A stretch of 64,000 nucleotides of DNA from Streptomyces poonensis (lineage in GTDB: Bacteria; Actinomycetota; Actinomycetes; Streptomycetales; Streptomycetaceae), in assembly GCF_014650915.1 (NCBI RefSeq), contig NZ_BMVW01000003.1, positions 533,384 through 597,383 on the forward strand. The letters are read 5' to 3'. Positions 16,698-27,480 of this stretch are shown one piece after another. Made by a program: the position numbers and the translations under genes. The notes under the pieces are model-generated. The model was given only the letters and a program-made list of their open reading frames with translations, was not told the origin of the DNA and ran no database searches. Every line of letters begins with the position of its first letter. Positions within the stretch are counted from its first letter, which is position 1.

Positions 16698-17141
16698 CTA
16701 CGCCGTAGGGCCGACGACCAGCAGGACCGTGGCGGCGGCCATGGCCGTCAGGAACAGTCCCGACACGGCGCAGGCGACGAACACCCGTGACGCGCGACGC
16801 GGTCCGGGCACTGCCGGCGCCCGCGTTCCCAGAGCCGCCCAGCGCCGGCTCTCCTCCCGCTGTTCGCGTCCGCGCTGGAGGCGGGCGCGCACCCGGACCG
16901 CCGCGGCGGCGGCCAGGCCCGCCGCCGCCGTCGCCGCCGTCCCGGTCCACGGCATCGGCGTGAGCAGCAGCACGCCGACGGCCGCGAGCGTGCCCCACGT
17001 GATCAGGCACGCGACGGCCGCCGACCGCTGCGACCGGGGCCGGTCGGCACCCGCGCGGACGTCCGCCACCGCGGGCAGGTACCAGACGCAGCCGGAGGCG
17101 CACAGCACGGCGGTTCCCAGGGCCAGGACTCCGTCGGTCAT
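16698..17141 (-). CDS. Small integral membrane protein of unknown function
   Basis: 147 residues with about four hydrophobic helices (VLALGTAVLCASGCVWYLPA; AAVACLITWGTLAAVGVLLLTP; AATAAAGLAAAAAV; VFVACAVSGLFLTAMAAATV) and an Arg-rich cytoplasmic loop between helices 3 and 4. AAGGAG lies 9 nt before ATG 17141. It is downstream of ctaD on the same strand, 47 bp after its stop, so it may be co-transcribed. The gap contains two copies of a unit related to CTCCTTCGGTTCCG (17151-17164 and 17165-17180), which on the minus strand include the ribosome site. Family not recognised. Confidence 0.6.
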   Translation of the reverse strand: MTDGVLALGTAVLCASGCVWYLPAVADVRAGADRPRSQRSAAVACLITWGTLAAVGVLLLTPMPWTGTAATAAAGLAAAAAVRVRARLQRGREQREESRRWAALGTRAPAVPGPRRASRVFVACAVSGLFLTAMAAATVLLVVGPTA

Positions 17142-17188
17142 GGTCCGCTTCTCCTTCGGTTCCGCTCCTCTTCGGTTCCGTCCCTCCC

Positions 17189-18925
17189 TCAGCCCTGCAC
17201 CGCTGCGCGCTCGTCACGCTCGGCACGCTCGTCGAGCGCGGCGACCTCCGGGTGGTGCAGGTCGAACGCCGGGGACTCGGAGCGGATGCGGGGAAGGACG
17301 GTGAAGTTGTGCCGCGGGGGCGGGCAGGAGGTGGCCCACTCCAGCGAGCGGCCGTAGCCCCACGGGTCGTCGACGTCGACCTTCCTGCCGTACTTGCCGG
17401 TCCTCCAGACGTTGTAGAGGAAGGGCAGGATCGACAGGCCGAGCAGGAAGGACCCGATCGAGGACAGGGTGTTCAGGGCGGTGAAGCCGTCGGCCGCGAG
17501 GTAGTCGGCGTACCGGCGCGGCATGCCCTCGGCGCCGAGCCAGTGCTGGACGAGGAACGTGAGGTTGAAGCCGGCCGTCAGCGTCCAGAAGGTGATCTTG
17601 CCGAGGCGTTCGTCGAGCATCCGGCCGGTCCACTTCGGCCACCAGAAGTGGAAGCCGGCGAACATGGCGTACACGACCGTGCCGAAGAGCGTGTAGTGGA
17701 AGTGCGCGACGACGAAGTACGTGTCGGAGACATGGAAGTCGAGCGGCGGCGAGGCCAGGATCACGCCCGTGAGCCCGCCGAACAGGAACGTCACCAGGAA
17801 GCCGGTCGCCCACAGCATCGGCGTCTCGAAGGACAGCGAGCCCTTCCACATGGTGCCGACCCAGTTGAAGAACTTCACCCCGGTGGGTACGGCGATCAGG
17901 AAGGTCATGAAGGAGAAGAACGGCAGCAGTACGCCGCCGGTGACGTACATGTGGTGCGCCCACACCGTCACCGACAGACCGGCGATGGCGATGGTGGCGC
18001 CCACCAGGCCCATGTAGCCGAACATCGGCTTGCGGGAGAAGACCGGTATGACCTCGCTGACGATGCCGAAGAAGGGCAGCGCCAGGATGTAGACCTCCGG
18101 ATGCCCGAAGAACCAGAACAGGTGCTGCCAGAGCAGGGCGCCGCCGTTGGCCGCGTCGAAGATGTGGCTGCCGAACCTGCGGTCGCACTCCAGGGCGAAC
18201 AGGGCGGCGGCGAGCACCGGGAAGACCATCAGCACCAGGACGCCGGTGAGCAGCACGTTCCAGGTGAAGATCGGCATCCGGAACATGGTCATGCCGGGGG
18301 CGCGCATACAGACGATCGTGGTGATGAAGTTGACCGCGCCGAGGATGCTGCCGAAGCCGGAGAGCGCCACGCCCATGATCCACATGTCGGCGCCGATGCC
18401 CGGCGAGAACACCTCGTTGGACAGCGGGGCGTACAGGAACCAGCCGAAGCTGGCGGCGCCCTGCGGGGTGAGGAAGCCGCCGGCCGCGATGAGCGAGCCG
18501 AACAGGAACAGCCAGTAGGAGAGCATGTTCAGCCGCGGGAAGGCGACGTCCGGGGCGCCGATCTGCAGCGGCATGATCCAGTTGGCGAATCCGGTGAACA
18601 GCGGCATCGCGAACAGCAGCAGCATGATCGAGCCGTGCATCGTGAACGCCTGGTTGAACTGCTCGTTGGAGACGATCTGCGTGCCGGGGCGGGCGAGTTC
18701 GGCCCGCATCAGCAGCGCGAGCGCGCCGCCCACGAGGAAGAACACGAACGCCGACACCAGGTACAGCGTTCCGATCTTCTTGTGGTCGGTGGTCGTCAGC
18801 CACTCCACCACATGGCCTCTGGCCCGCACCCGGACGACCGGCTCGGCTCCGCTGCCGCCGGGCACCCCCTCGGCGCTCCGCTGTCTTCCCGGGCGCTTCT
18901 GGCCGTGTGCGTGATTGACGTCCAC
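17189..18925 (-). CDS. ctaD: Cytochrome c oxidase subunit I (aa3 type), solitary copy
   Basis: Catalytic haem-copper subunit that reduces O2 and pumps protons. 578 residues. All signature elements are present: [15 protein letters not shown] (haem a His), [19 protein letters not shown] (CuB His with the His-Tyr motif), [11 protein letters not shown] (two CuB His), [10 protein letters not shown], and [15 protein letters not shown] (haem a and a3 His). GGAGG lies 10 nt before GTG 18925. No subunit II, III or cytochrome c gene is nearby, so it probably replaces or supplements the main CtaD. Two DevR-like boxes lie 120-160 bp upstream, suggesting hypoxic control. Confidence 0.93.
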   Translation of the reverse strand: MDVNHAHGQKRPGRQRSAEGVPGGSGAEPVVRVRARGHVVEWLTTTDHKKIGTLYLVSAFVFFLVGGALALLMRAELARPGTQIVSNEQFNQAFTMHGSIMLLLFAMPLFTGFANWIMPLQIGAPDVAFPRLNMLSYWLFLFGSLIAAGGFLTPQGAASFGWFLYAPLSNEVFSPGIGADMWIMGVALSGFGSILGAVNFITTIVCMRAPGMTMFRMPIFTWNVLLTGVLVLMVFPVLAAALFALECDRRFGSHIFDAANGGALLWQHLFWFFGHPEVYILALPFFGIVSEVIPVFSRKPMFGYMGLVGATIAIAGLSVTVWAHHMYVTGGVLLPFFSFMTFLIAVPTGVKFFNWVGTMWKGSLSFETPMLWATGFLVTFLFGGLTGVILASPPLDFHVSDTYFVVAHFHYTLFGTVVYAMFAGFHFWWPKWTGRMLDERLGKITFWTLTAGFNLTFLVQHWLGAEGMPRRYADYLAADGFTALNTLSSIGSFLLGLSILPFLYNVWRTGKYGRKVDVDDPWGYGRSLEWATSCPPPRHNFTVLPRIRSESPAFDLHHPEVAALDERAERDERAAVQG

Positions 18926-19046
18926 CTGGACGCGACCTCCACCTCTGGTACCGAACTCACGAGCCGGGAAGGACCAGATGACACGCGAGGGAAGCGCGGT
19001 CCTTCCCGGCTGCCCTCATGCTCATCCGGGCCGGCTCGGGCGGACA

Positions 19047-19085
19047 GGGCCGAACGGTCCCCGACCGACCGGGGCCGAAGGTCCC
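19047..19085. promoter_or_regulatory. Two DevR/OsdR-like boxes upstream of ctaD
   Basis: GGGCCGAACGGTCC (19047-19060) and GGGCCGAAGGTCCC (19072-19085) share the 6+2+6 palindromic form of the DosR/DevR box core and are 25 bp apart. They lie upstream of the minus-strand ctaD gene and downstream of the kinase gene. Assignment to OsdR is inference from motif shape and context. Confidence 0.55.
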
Positions 19086-19101
19086 GAGCAGGGCGGGGGC
19101 G

Positions 19102-19197
19102 GGTACCGAAGGGGAGGAGGAAAGGCAGGTACCGAAGGAGCGGAGCAGAGGCAGGTACCGAAGGAGCGGACAAGGAGCAGGTACCGAAGGAGCGGAG
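19102..19197. repeat. Four-copy tandem repeat between the sensor kinase stop and ctaD
   Basis: GGTACCGAAGG occurs at 19102, 19129, 19153 and 19180 (periods 27, 24, 27). Copies 2-4 extend to GGTACCGAAGGAGCGGA. The array ends 9 bp beyond the kinase stop codon. A related unit in inverted orientation lies just after ctaD (17144-17180), so ctaD is bracketed by related repeats. The rest of the 280-bp gap holds the two DevR-like boxes. Confidence 0.8.
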
Positions 19198-19205
19198 GAA
19201 GGCGC

Positions 19206-22015
<2,810 letters not shown>

Positions 22016-22065
22016 GGTCCACACCTCCGTCTCCACTATCGGACCCGGGAGCGGGCGGCGGGCAG

Positions 22066-22139
22066 GGGCCGGGCGGCCAAACCGGAGCGGACACCGGGGA
22101 GACGAGACCGAGCGGACCGACATCAGGGCCGGTTGGCCC
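22066..22139. promoter_or_regulatory. DevR/OsdR-like boxes upstream of the universal stress gene
   Basis: GGGCCGGTTGGCCC (22126-22139) is a good 6+2+6 near-palindrome, and GGGCCGGGCGGCCA (22066-22079) is a weaker one 60 bp closer to the gene. They lie 51-124 bp upstream of ATG 22015 on the minus strand. Assignment rests on similarity to the other boxes in the island. Confidence 0.45.
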
Positions 22140-22223
22140 CTGGTCCAGGAATGCGGCGCCGGACAAGGCTGGGAACGGCAGGTTCCTCATACCTGCACGC
22201 CCGCCCCCTCCTGGAGGCACGTC

Positions 22224-23262
22224 TTGACTTCCTCCCCCTCAGAGGCGGGGGATTCCAGCGGTCGCCCGCTGGTTTCCCTGCTTCACCGACGACCGCCCCG
22301 TCCGGGAGGACTCCCGTTGAGGTCCTACACCGTCTCCACAGGCAGCCGCCGCCGGCCCGGCGGCCAGGATGTTGCGTGCCGCGTTCACGTCGCGGTCATG
22401 CACAGTGCCGCAGTCGCACGTCCCCTCGCGGACGTTCAGCGGCAGCTTCTCGCGGACCGCGCCGCAGGTTCCGCACAGCTTCGAGCCGGGGAACCAGCGG
22501 TCGGTCACGACGAGTTCGCGCCCGTACCAGGCGCACTTGTACTCCAGCATGGAGCGCAGTTCCGTCCACGACGCATCGGAGATGGCGCGCGCGAGCTTGC
22601 CGTTCTTCAGCAGGTTGCGGACGGTGAGGTCCTCGATCACGACCGTTTGGTTCTCACGGACGAGTCGAGTGGTCAGCTTGTGCAGGAAGTCCCGGCGCCG
22701 GTCGGCGATCCGTGCGTGGACCTTGCCAACGCGACGCCGGGCTTTCTCCCGGTCCGCCGAGTCCTTCGCCGTCCGCGACAGCTCACGCCGGGCGCGGGCC
22801 AGGCGGGCGCGGTCACGCCGCTCGTGCTTCGGGTTGGTGACCTTTTCCCCGGTGGACAGGGTCACCAGGGAGGTGATCCCGGCGTCCAGGCCGATCGTCG
22901 CTGCGGTGGCGGGAGCCGGGGCGATGCCGTCCTCACACAGCAGGGACACGAACCAGCGTCCCGCCGCGTCACGGGACACGGTCACGGTGGTCGGCTCCGC
23001 GCCCTCGGGCAGCGGACGCGACCGGCGGATGTCCGGGGGCTCCGCCGATTCGGCCGGTGTCAGTCGTCCGTCGCCCCACTTGAAGGCGCTGCGGGTGTAC
23101 TCGGCCGACGCCCGGGACTCGGGTGTCGGTCAGTGGGCGGTGGACGCCGGTCCGCCCTGGCGGCGAACCGGCTCTTGCTGCCTCGCTCCGCAGGAGCCTC
23201 GTTCCTCTCCCGCAAACGGGAGGCATCCCCATCCCGGCCCGCAGGCCGGGGTATTCGCGAAG
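22224..23262 (-). mobile_element. Degenerate IS200/IS605-family element (tnpB only)
   Basis: Both ends show subterminal hairpins typical of this family. The right end (22224-22261) has TCCCCC (22232) pairing with GGGGGA (22246). The left end has CTCCCG/CGGGAG (23207-23222) and CCCGGCC/GGCCGGG (23233-23250). There is no TnpA (Y1 transposase), and the only gene inside is a truncated tnpB. Exact boundaries are uncertain because this family makes no target duplication. The element separates the stress protein gene from the cNMP-binding gene and probably supplies that gene's upstream sequence. Confidence 0.75.
22239..23129 (-). pseudogene. tnpB: N-terminally truncated TnpB (RuvC-like RNA-guided nuclease)
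   Basis: The frame is open from 23129 to the stop at 22239, but an in-frame TGA at 23130-23132 precedes it and homology only begins near EYTRSAFKWGDGRLTPAESA, so roughly the first 115 residues of TnpB are gone. The catalytic core survives: RuvC-I Asp in IGLDAGITSLV, RuvC-II Glu in VVIEDLTVRNLLKNG, the zinc ribbon CGTC...CDCG, and RuvC-III Asp in DRDVNAARN. The lost part includes most of the RNA and target binding region, so RNA-guided cleavage is unlikely. The omega-RNA region would normally overlap the 3' end (about 22224-22330, minus strand). Confidence 0.8.
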
Positions 23263-23272
23263 GAAGGTCCCG

Positions 23273-23740
23273 ATGAACGTTTCGCTCACGACCGCCGGCA
23301 TGCTGCGGGCGCTGTCGGCCGAGCACCGGCACCGGCTCATGCGGCTCGCTCAGGAGGTGTCGTTCCCCCAGGGGACCCGGCTGTTCGAGGAGTGCGGGCG
23401 CGCGGACCGTTTCTGGATCGTCCGTACGGGCACCGTCGAGCTCGACATGCACGTACCGGGCCGCCGGGCGGCCGTGGTCGAGTCCCTCGGCCACGACGAA
23501 CTGGTCGGCTGGTCCTGGCTGTTCGGCCCGCACACCTGGCACATGGGGGCCGAGGCCGTGACTCCGGTACGGGCGTACGAGTTCGACGCCGTGGCGGTCC
23601 GCTCGATGTGCCAGGACGATCCCGACCTGGGGCGTGCGGTCGCCCAGTGGGTGGGCGACGTGCTCGCCCACCGGCTGCGCGCGGCCCGCACCCGGCTGCT
23701 GGACCTGTACGCCCCGTACGGCAGCGGGAGCCTCCTGTGA
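23273..23740 (+). CDS. Cyclic-nucleotide-binding-domain protein without a DNA-binding domain
   Basis: 155 residues forming a Crp/Fnr-type cNMP-binding beta-roll: SFPQGTRLFEECGRADRFWIV, GTVELDMHV, and ESLGHDELVGWSWLFGPHTWHM. The chain stops after the dimer helix, so there is no winged helix. AAGGAAGG is about 5 nt before ATG 23273. Its stop overlaps the start of the CBS-BON gene (GTGA, 23737-23740), so the two are translationally coupled. Similar proteins occur in actinobacterial hypoxia islands; the ligand is unknown. The arginine that contacts cAMP phosphate in Crp is not evident. Confidence 0.8.
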   Translation: MNVSLTTAGMLRALSAEHRHRLMRLAQEVSFPQGTRLFEECGRADRFWIVRTGTVELDMHVPGRRAAVVESLGHDELVGWSWLFGPHTWHMGAEAVTPVRAYEFDAVAVRSMCQDDPDLGRAVAQWVGDVLAHRLRAARTRLLDLYAPYGSGSLL

Positions 23741-24426
23741 GCGATCCTCACCTCGTGAGCGACGTGATGACCCGGAGAGTCGTCACGGTCGGCCGTGAGG
23801 CCCGCTTCAAGCGGATCGTGCGGCTGATGCAGGAGAGGCAGGTCAGCGCCCTGCCCGTCCTGGAGGGCATGGGCCGGGTCGTCGGCGTCGTCTCCGAGGC
23901 CGACCTGCTGCCCAAGGAGGAGTTCCGGGAGCGGTTCCGTGACAGCGATCCGGACCTCCCCCGGTCTCGGCTCCGCTCGACCGGGGGGACCCCCGTCACC
24001 CAGATGCGGCGCCTGTCCGATCCGGCGAAGGCCGGCGCGGTGACCGCCGGGGAGCTGATGACCTCGCCGGCCCTCACCGTCCGCGCCGACACGACGCTCG
24101 CGGAGGCGGCGCAGATCATGGCGACCGTCCAGGTCAGGCGGCTTCCCGTCGTCGACGGCCAGGACCTGCTGCAGGGCATCGTCAGCCGCACCGACCTGCT
24201 CAAGGTGTTCCTGCGGGACGACGAGGACATCGCCCGGCAGGTGCGGCGGGAGATCGTGTCGTACCTCTTCCCCAGCCCCCCGTCCGCCGTCCGCGTGGTG
24301 GTGCGGGACGGGATCGTGACGCTCACCGGCAGCATCCCGGACAGGTCCCTGGTCCCGGCGGCCGCGCGCCTGGCCCGGGCCGTCGAAGGGGTGGTGGACG
24401 TGCGGTTCGAGCTCGCCCTGCCGTGA
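23737..24426 (+). CDS. CBS-pair and BON domain protein
   Basis: 229 residues. Two CBS motifs, DVMTRRVVTVGREARFKRIV to VGVVSEADLL (residues 9-58) and ELMTSPALTVRADTTLAEAA to GIVSRTDLLKVFL (about 109-165), form an adenosine-nucleotide-binding Bateman module. The C-terminal VREIVSYLF-like helix and VRVVVRDGIVTLTGSIPDRS is a BON domain. An arginine-rich insert DLPRSRLRSTGGTPVTQMRR separates the CBS motifs. The start is GTG 23737, overlapping the previous stop. Proteins of this type are hypoxia- or dormancy-induced in mycobacteria. A strong hairpin follows. Confidence 0.85.
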   Translation: MSDPHLVSDVMTRRVVTVGREARFKRIVRLMQERQVSALPVLEGMGRVVGVVSEADLLPKEEFRERFRDSDPDLPRSRLRSTGGTPVTQMRRLSDPAKAGAVTAGELMTSPALTVRADTTLAEAAQIMATVQVRRLPVVDGQDLLQGIVSRTDLLKVFLRDDEDIARQVRREIVSYLFPSPPSAVRVVVRDGIVTLTGSIPDRSLVPAAARLARAVEGVVDVRFELALP

Positions 24427-24440
24427 CGTGACGGTGCACG

Positions 24441-24475
24441 GTACGCCCGGCGCAGGCTGCCCGCGCCGGGCGTAC
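24441..24475. terminator. Bidirectional hairpin between CBS-BON gene and narK
   Basis: Perfect 13-bp stem GTACGCCCGGCGC (24441-24453) and GCGCCGGGCGTAC (24463-24475) with a 9-nt loop, located between convergent genes. Confidence 0.8.
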
Positions 24476-24503
24476 GCGTGTACAGAGGGCCGAGGTTCCC
24501 AGG

Positions 24504-25751
24504 TCAGTGCGGCTGAACTGCGGGGACCCGGCGGGTGACCGCGTGGCGCACACCGGTTCCGGTGAAGGCCAGTGCCGCGGCCGCCACCACCGCGAGCAGG
24601 GCCAGCCCGAGCGCGTACGAACCGTACGCGCCGTACAGCGAGCCCATCAGCAGCGGCGGTACGAAGCCGCCCAGGCCGCCCGCGGCGCCGACGACGCCGG
24701 TGACCGAACCAACCATGTCGGCGGGGGCCAGCAGGGCGACCAGGGCGAAGACGGCGCCGCTGCCCGCGCCCAGGGCGGCTGCCAGGGCCAGGAACGCGAC
24801 GGTGCCGACCGGTGCGAGGGACGGGGTGAAGGACTGGGCGAGGGCGCCGGCGAGGACCACGGCCAGGGTGCCGGCCAGGACCCGCACCGGGCCGAAACGG
24901 TCCGACAGCCAGCCGCCCACGGGGCGCATCGCCACCGCGAGCAGCACGAAACCCGCCATCCGGTTGGCGGCGTCCGCCTGCGTGAGGCCGTACCCGGTCT
25001 TGAGGTAGGTGGGCAGGTAGACGGAGAAGGCGACGTAGCCGCCGAACGCGACCGCGTAGAGCGCGGACGCCTGCCAGGTGATGCCGAGGCGCAGGGTGGC
25101 GGCCAGACGGCGGGCCAGCGGCTCCGTGGGGACCGTGCGGCCGGGCGCGTCCCGCAGGACCAGCCAGGCCACGGCGGCGTAGGCGGCGAGGACGGCGGCG
25201 GTGATCAGGAACGGGGTGGCCATGCTGTGTGCGTCGACGAGCTGCACCGTGGTCAGCGCGCTGATCGCGGTGCCGCCCATCCCGGCGCCGAAGACGCCGA
25301 TCGCGAGCCCGCGCCGCTCGGGCGGGAACCACGCGCTGACGAGCGGCACCCCGACGGCGAAGGCGGTGCCGCCGATGCCGAGGAAGAAGCCGCCCGCCAG
25401 CAGCGCTCCCAGGGAGGAGTGGCCGGCCAGACCCAGGTAGAGGACCGGCACGATGGTGGCCGCCGAGACCAGCGGGAACATCACCCGGCCGCCGAACCGG
25501 TCGGTCAGCGCGCCGACCGGGATCCGCCCCAGCGAGCCGACCACCACGGGCACCGCCACCAGGAGCGACTGCTCGAACGAGGTCAGGTAAAGGCTGTCCT
25601 TGAAGCGCGGGCCGAGAGGGCTGAGCAACGCCCAGGCCCAGAAGTTGACGGCGAATCCGGCCGTGGCCAGCGCCAGCATCGTCCAGGCCCGGCCGGACGC
25701 CGGAGCCGCCTGTGTCCCTACCTCGTCATGTGTCCTCGACGGCTGCAGCAT
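24504..25751 (-). CDS. narK: NarK-type nitrate/nitrite transporter
   Basis: Major facilitator protein for nitrate uptake and/or nitrite export across the cytoplasmic membrane. 415 residues with 12 predicted helices. The N-terminal FWAWALLSPLGPRFKDSLYL and the nitrate-signature helices GIGGTAFAVGVPLVSAWFPP and GSGAVFALVALLAPADMVG followed by GVVGAAGGLGGFVPP identify the NNP family. AGGAAGG is about 9 nt before ATG 25751. It probably supplies the narGHJI enzyme encoded 8 kb away. Three DevR-like boxes lie upstream. Confidence 0.93.
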   Translation of the reverse strand: MLQPSRTHDEVGTQAAPASGRAWTMLALATAGFAVNFWAWALLSPLGPRFKDSLYLTSFEQSLLVAVPVVVGSLGRIPVGALTDRFGGRVMFPLVSAATIVPVLYLGLAGHSSLGALLAGGFFLGIGGTAFAVGVPLVSAWFPPERRGLAIGVFGAGMGGTAISALTTVQLVDAHSMATPFLITAAVLAAYAAVAWLVLRDAPGRTVPTEPLARRLAATLRLGITWQASALYAVAFGGYVAFSVYLPTYLKTGYGLTQADAANRMAGFVLLAVAMRPVGGWLSDRFGPVRVLAGTLAVVLAGALAQSFTPSLAPVGTVAFLALAAALGAGSGAVFALVALLAPADMVGSVTGVVGAAGGLGGFVPPLLMGSLYGAYGSYALGLALLAVVAAAALAFTGTGVRHAVTRRVPAVQPH

Positions 25752-25800
25752 GCCGCCCGTCCTTCCTGCTCGCAGTGGGTGCGGCCCCGGGGTTCACACC

Positions 25801-25914
25801 GGGACCGCGGGCCCTTTCGGCCGCACACCGGTTCCGGTGGCCCACTGTCAGCATCCGCGTGCGGACCCCGCGCGCGGGTGGGCCGACAGTCCCCGTCGCC
25901 GGGCCCGGCGGTCC
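25801..25914. promoter_or_regulatory. Three DevR/OsdR-like boxes upstream of narK
   Basis: GGGACCGCGGGCCC (25801-25814), GGGCCGACAGTCCC (25880-25893) and GGGCCCGGCGGTCC (25901-25914). The last two are 21 bp apart, two helical turns, and GGGCCGACAGTCCC is very close to the mycobacterial DosR core GGGACTTTAGTCCC. They fill the 190-bp gap between narK and the 3' end of the nitroreductase gene. Confidence 0.6.
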
Positions 25915-25941
25915 CCGGCTGCCGGGGCCGGACGGCCGGGG

Positions 25942-26946
25942 TCACGTCGACTGCGCCGCCCGTGCGGATGCGCGCGGTGTCCGGTGGCCGTCGGGGCCGT
26001 AGCCGAACCGGATCAGCAGTTGCGGGAAGCACCGCCGTCGCGATCCGCCCATCGCCGCCCGCAGGTCCGGCCATTCGACGGCCTGGTGCAGCGGTGAGGT
26101 GCGCACTTTGTGCGCGGTCGCCGTCAGCAGCACGTGCTGAAGGGCCTGGCCTGCCCGCAGCCAGTCCTCGGGCCCGTCCTGCGTGGTCCACAGGAGGGCC
26201 ACCTGGGCGTGGCGTTCGAAACGCAGGGCGGGCGGGCGCAGCGCGGGATGCGGGCCGGTGAAGTCACGCATCGGCATCCGCCCCGTCGCGTCCGCCGGGC
26301 CCAGAGCGGTGAACGGGATGCCGTAGGGAGCGTCCGCCCCCGGAGCGGCGATCCAGCCACGGGACTCGGCGGCGCGCAGCGGGCTGGCGTGGTTGCGGGC
26401 CTCGGCCGCGGCGGTCAGCCGCAGCAGCCGCCGGGTGCCGGCGAAGTCCGGTACGTACAGCCGGGCGCCCTCGGTGCGCGCGGCCGCGGTCATCCTCGCG
26501 ACGACCGGTTCGGGCACCGGGCGGCCGGTGAACGGCATCCGGCTGGTGTGCCGCCGCGCGATCGCGCCGTAGAGGTCCGGCTCCGGGCTGTGCTGGTCAC
26601 CCGGGCCGTCCGGGCCGTTCCGGCCGTCCGGCGGCCCGGTCAGGTGGACGGCGGCCAGCAGGTCGGGCTCCCCGGGCTTCGGCAGCAGCCGCACTCTCGG
26701 CCGCAGGCCCAGATGGGCGGCGGCGAGGCGGAGGTTGAGCACCGCCGCGCCCACCGACAGATGCCGGGCGCGCCCCTGCGGGTCGGTCCGCGGCAGTGAT
26801 CGCTCCGCCGCCGCGTGGACCTCCAGCGACCAGTCGTCCGGGTTCACCCGGAAGCGCCAGGGCTGGGTGTTGTGGATCGACGGGGCCGCCACGGCCGCTG
26901 CCAGCAGCGTCTCCAGAGCGGCGGCGTCCAGGATGGGAGTGCGCAT
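25942..26946 (-). CDS. Acg/Rv3131-type nitroreductase-fold protein
   Basis: 334 residues with the opening LETLLAAAVAAPSIHNTQPWRFRV, characteristic of the Acg family of flavin-sequestering nitroreductase-like proteins in mycobacterial DosR regulons. Other matches are GAAVLNLRLAAAHLGLRPRV, RHTSRMPFTGRPVPEPVV and GQALQHVLLTATAHKV. Family members bind FMN through a double-length nitroreductase fold and are thought to act in dormancy survival; the enzymatic role is unclear. GGAGG is about 5 nt before ATG 26946. A possible box, GGGGCCGCGGGTCC, lies at 26966-26979. Confidence 0.85.
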   Translation of the reverse strand: MRTPILDAAALETLLAAAVAAPSIHNTQPWRFRVNPDDWSLEVHAAAERSLPRTDPQGRARHLSVGAAVLNLRLAAAHLGLRPRVRLLPKPGEPDLLAAVHLTGPPDGRNGPDGPGDQHSPEPDLYGAIARRHTSRMPFTGRPVPEPVVARMTAAARTEGARLYVPDFAGTRRLLRLTAAAEARNHASPLRAAESRGWIAAPGADAPYGIPFTALGPADATGRMPMRDFTGPHPALRPPALRFERHAQVALLWTTQDGPEDWLRAGQALQHVLLTATAHKVRTSPLHQAVEWPDLRAAMGGSRRRCFPQLLIRFGYGPDGHRTPRASARAAQST

Positions 26947-27033
26947 GGTGCCTCCTGTGTCGTCCGGGGCCGCGGGTCCGGCCGCCGGCGCCTGCCGCGG
27001 CGCCGGCCGGGGAACGGCGGCCCGGGTCGCCGG

Positions 27034-27480
27034 TCATGTCACGGGCAGGGCGGTGGCCAGCAGGACGACGCCGAGCGAGCCGGCCAGGGACACGACCGCC
27101 AGGGCGCGGGCCAGTTCGGGGCGGCCCTTGGCGTGTGCGATGCCGTGGCCCGCCGCGGCGAGCATCACCAGGGCGAACAGACCGAGTTTGGCCGTCAGGG
27201 TGCGGCCGTAGCCCGGATCGGCGAGCGCTGCCCAGGTGACGCCCTTGTGCCAGGCCATGGCCCAGCCGGTGGCCAGCTGCACCGGCAGGAACACCGCCCC
27301 GGTCAGCAGCCCGAAGCGGCGCCCCGCCCGGGCGGTGAAGGTGTCCTTGGCCTCCGGCGGGAGCAGGCGGCGGGCCAGGGGCAGGATCACCAGGGACAGG
27401 GCCAGCTGCCCGCCGACCCACAGCGCGGCACCGGCCACATGGGCGAACCGCACCAGGGACCACAGTCCGACGGTGTCCAC
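27034..27480 (-). CDS. CopD-domain membrane protein
   Basis: 148 residues and four transmembrane helices, starting LWSLVRFAHVAGAALWVGGQLALSLVILPLA, with His residues typical of the CopD/YcnJ membrane domain. Later segments FGLLTGAVFLPVQLATGWAMAWHKG and LGLFALVMLAAAGHGIAHA fit the family. GTG 27480 directly abuts the stop of the nitrite reductase gene with no gap. Role inferred from position: membrane partner or copper handling for NirK. Confidence 0.8.
   Translation of the reverse strand: MDTVGLWSLVRFAHVAGAALWVGGQLALSLVILPLARRLLPPEAKDTFTARAGRRFGLLTGAVFLPVQLATGWAMAWHKGVTWAALADPGYGRTLTAKLGLFALVMLAAAGHGIAHAKGRPELARALAVVSLAGSLGVVLLATALPVT

Noticed and set aside
19102..19197. Possible CRISPR or phage attachment repeat
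   Set aside because: Spacing of 24-27 bp leaves only a few bases between conserved cores, and no integrase or tRNA is nearby.
22239..22985. Functional TnpB nuclease starting at 22985
   Set aside because: Family similarity extends upstream of that start in the same frame to about 23105 and is cut by an in-frame TGA at 23130, so the protein is a truncated remnant.
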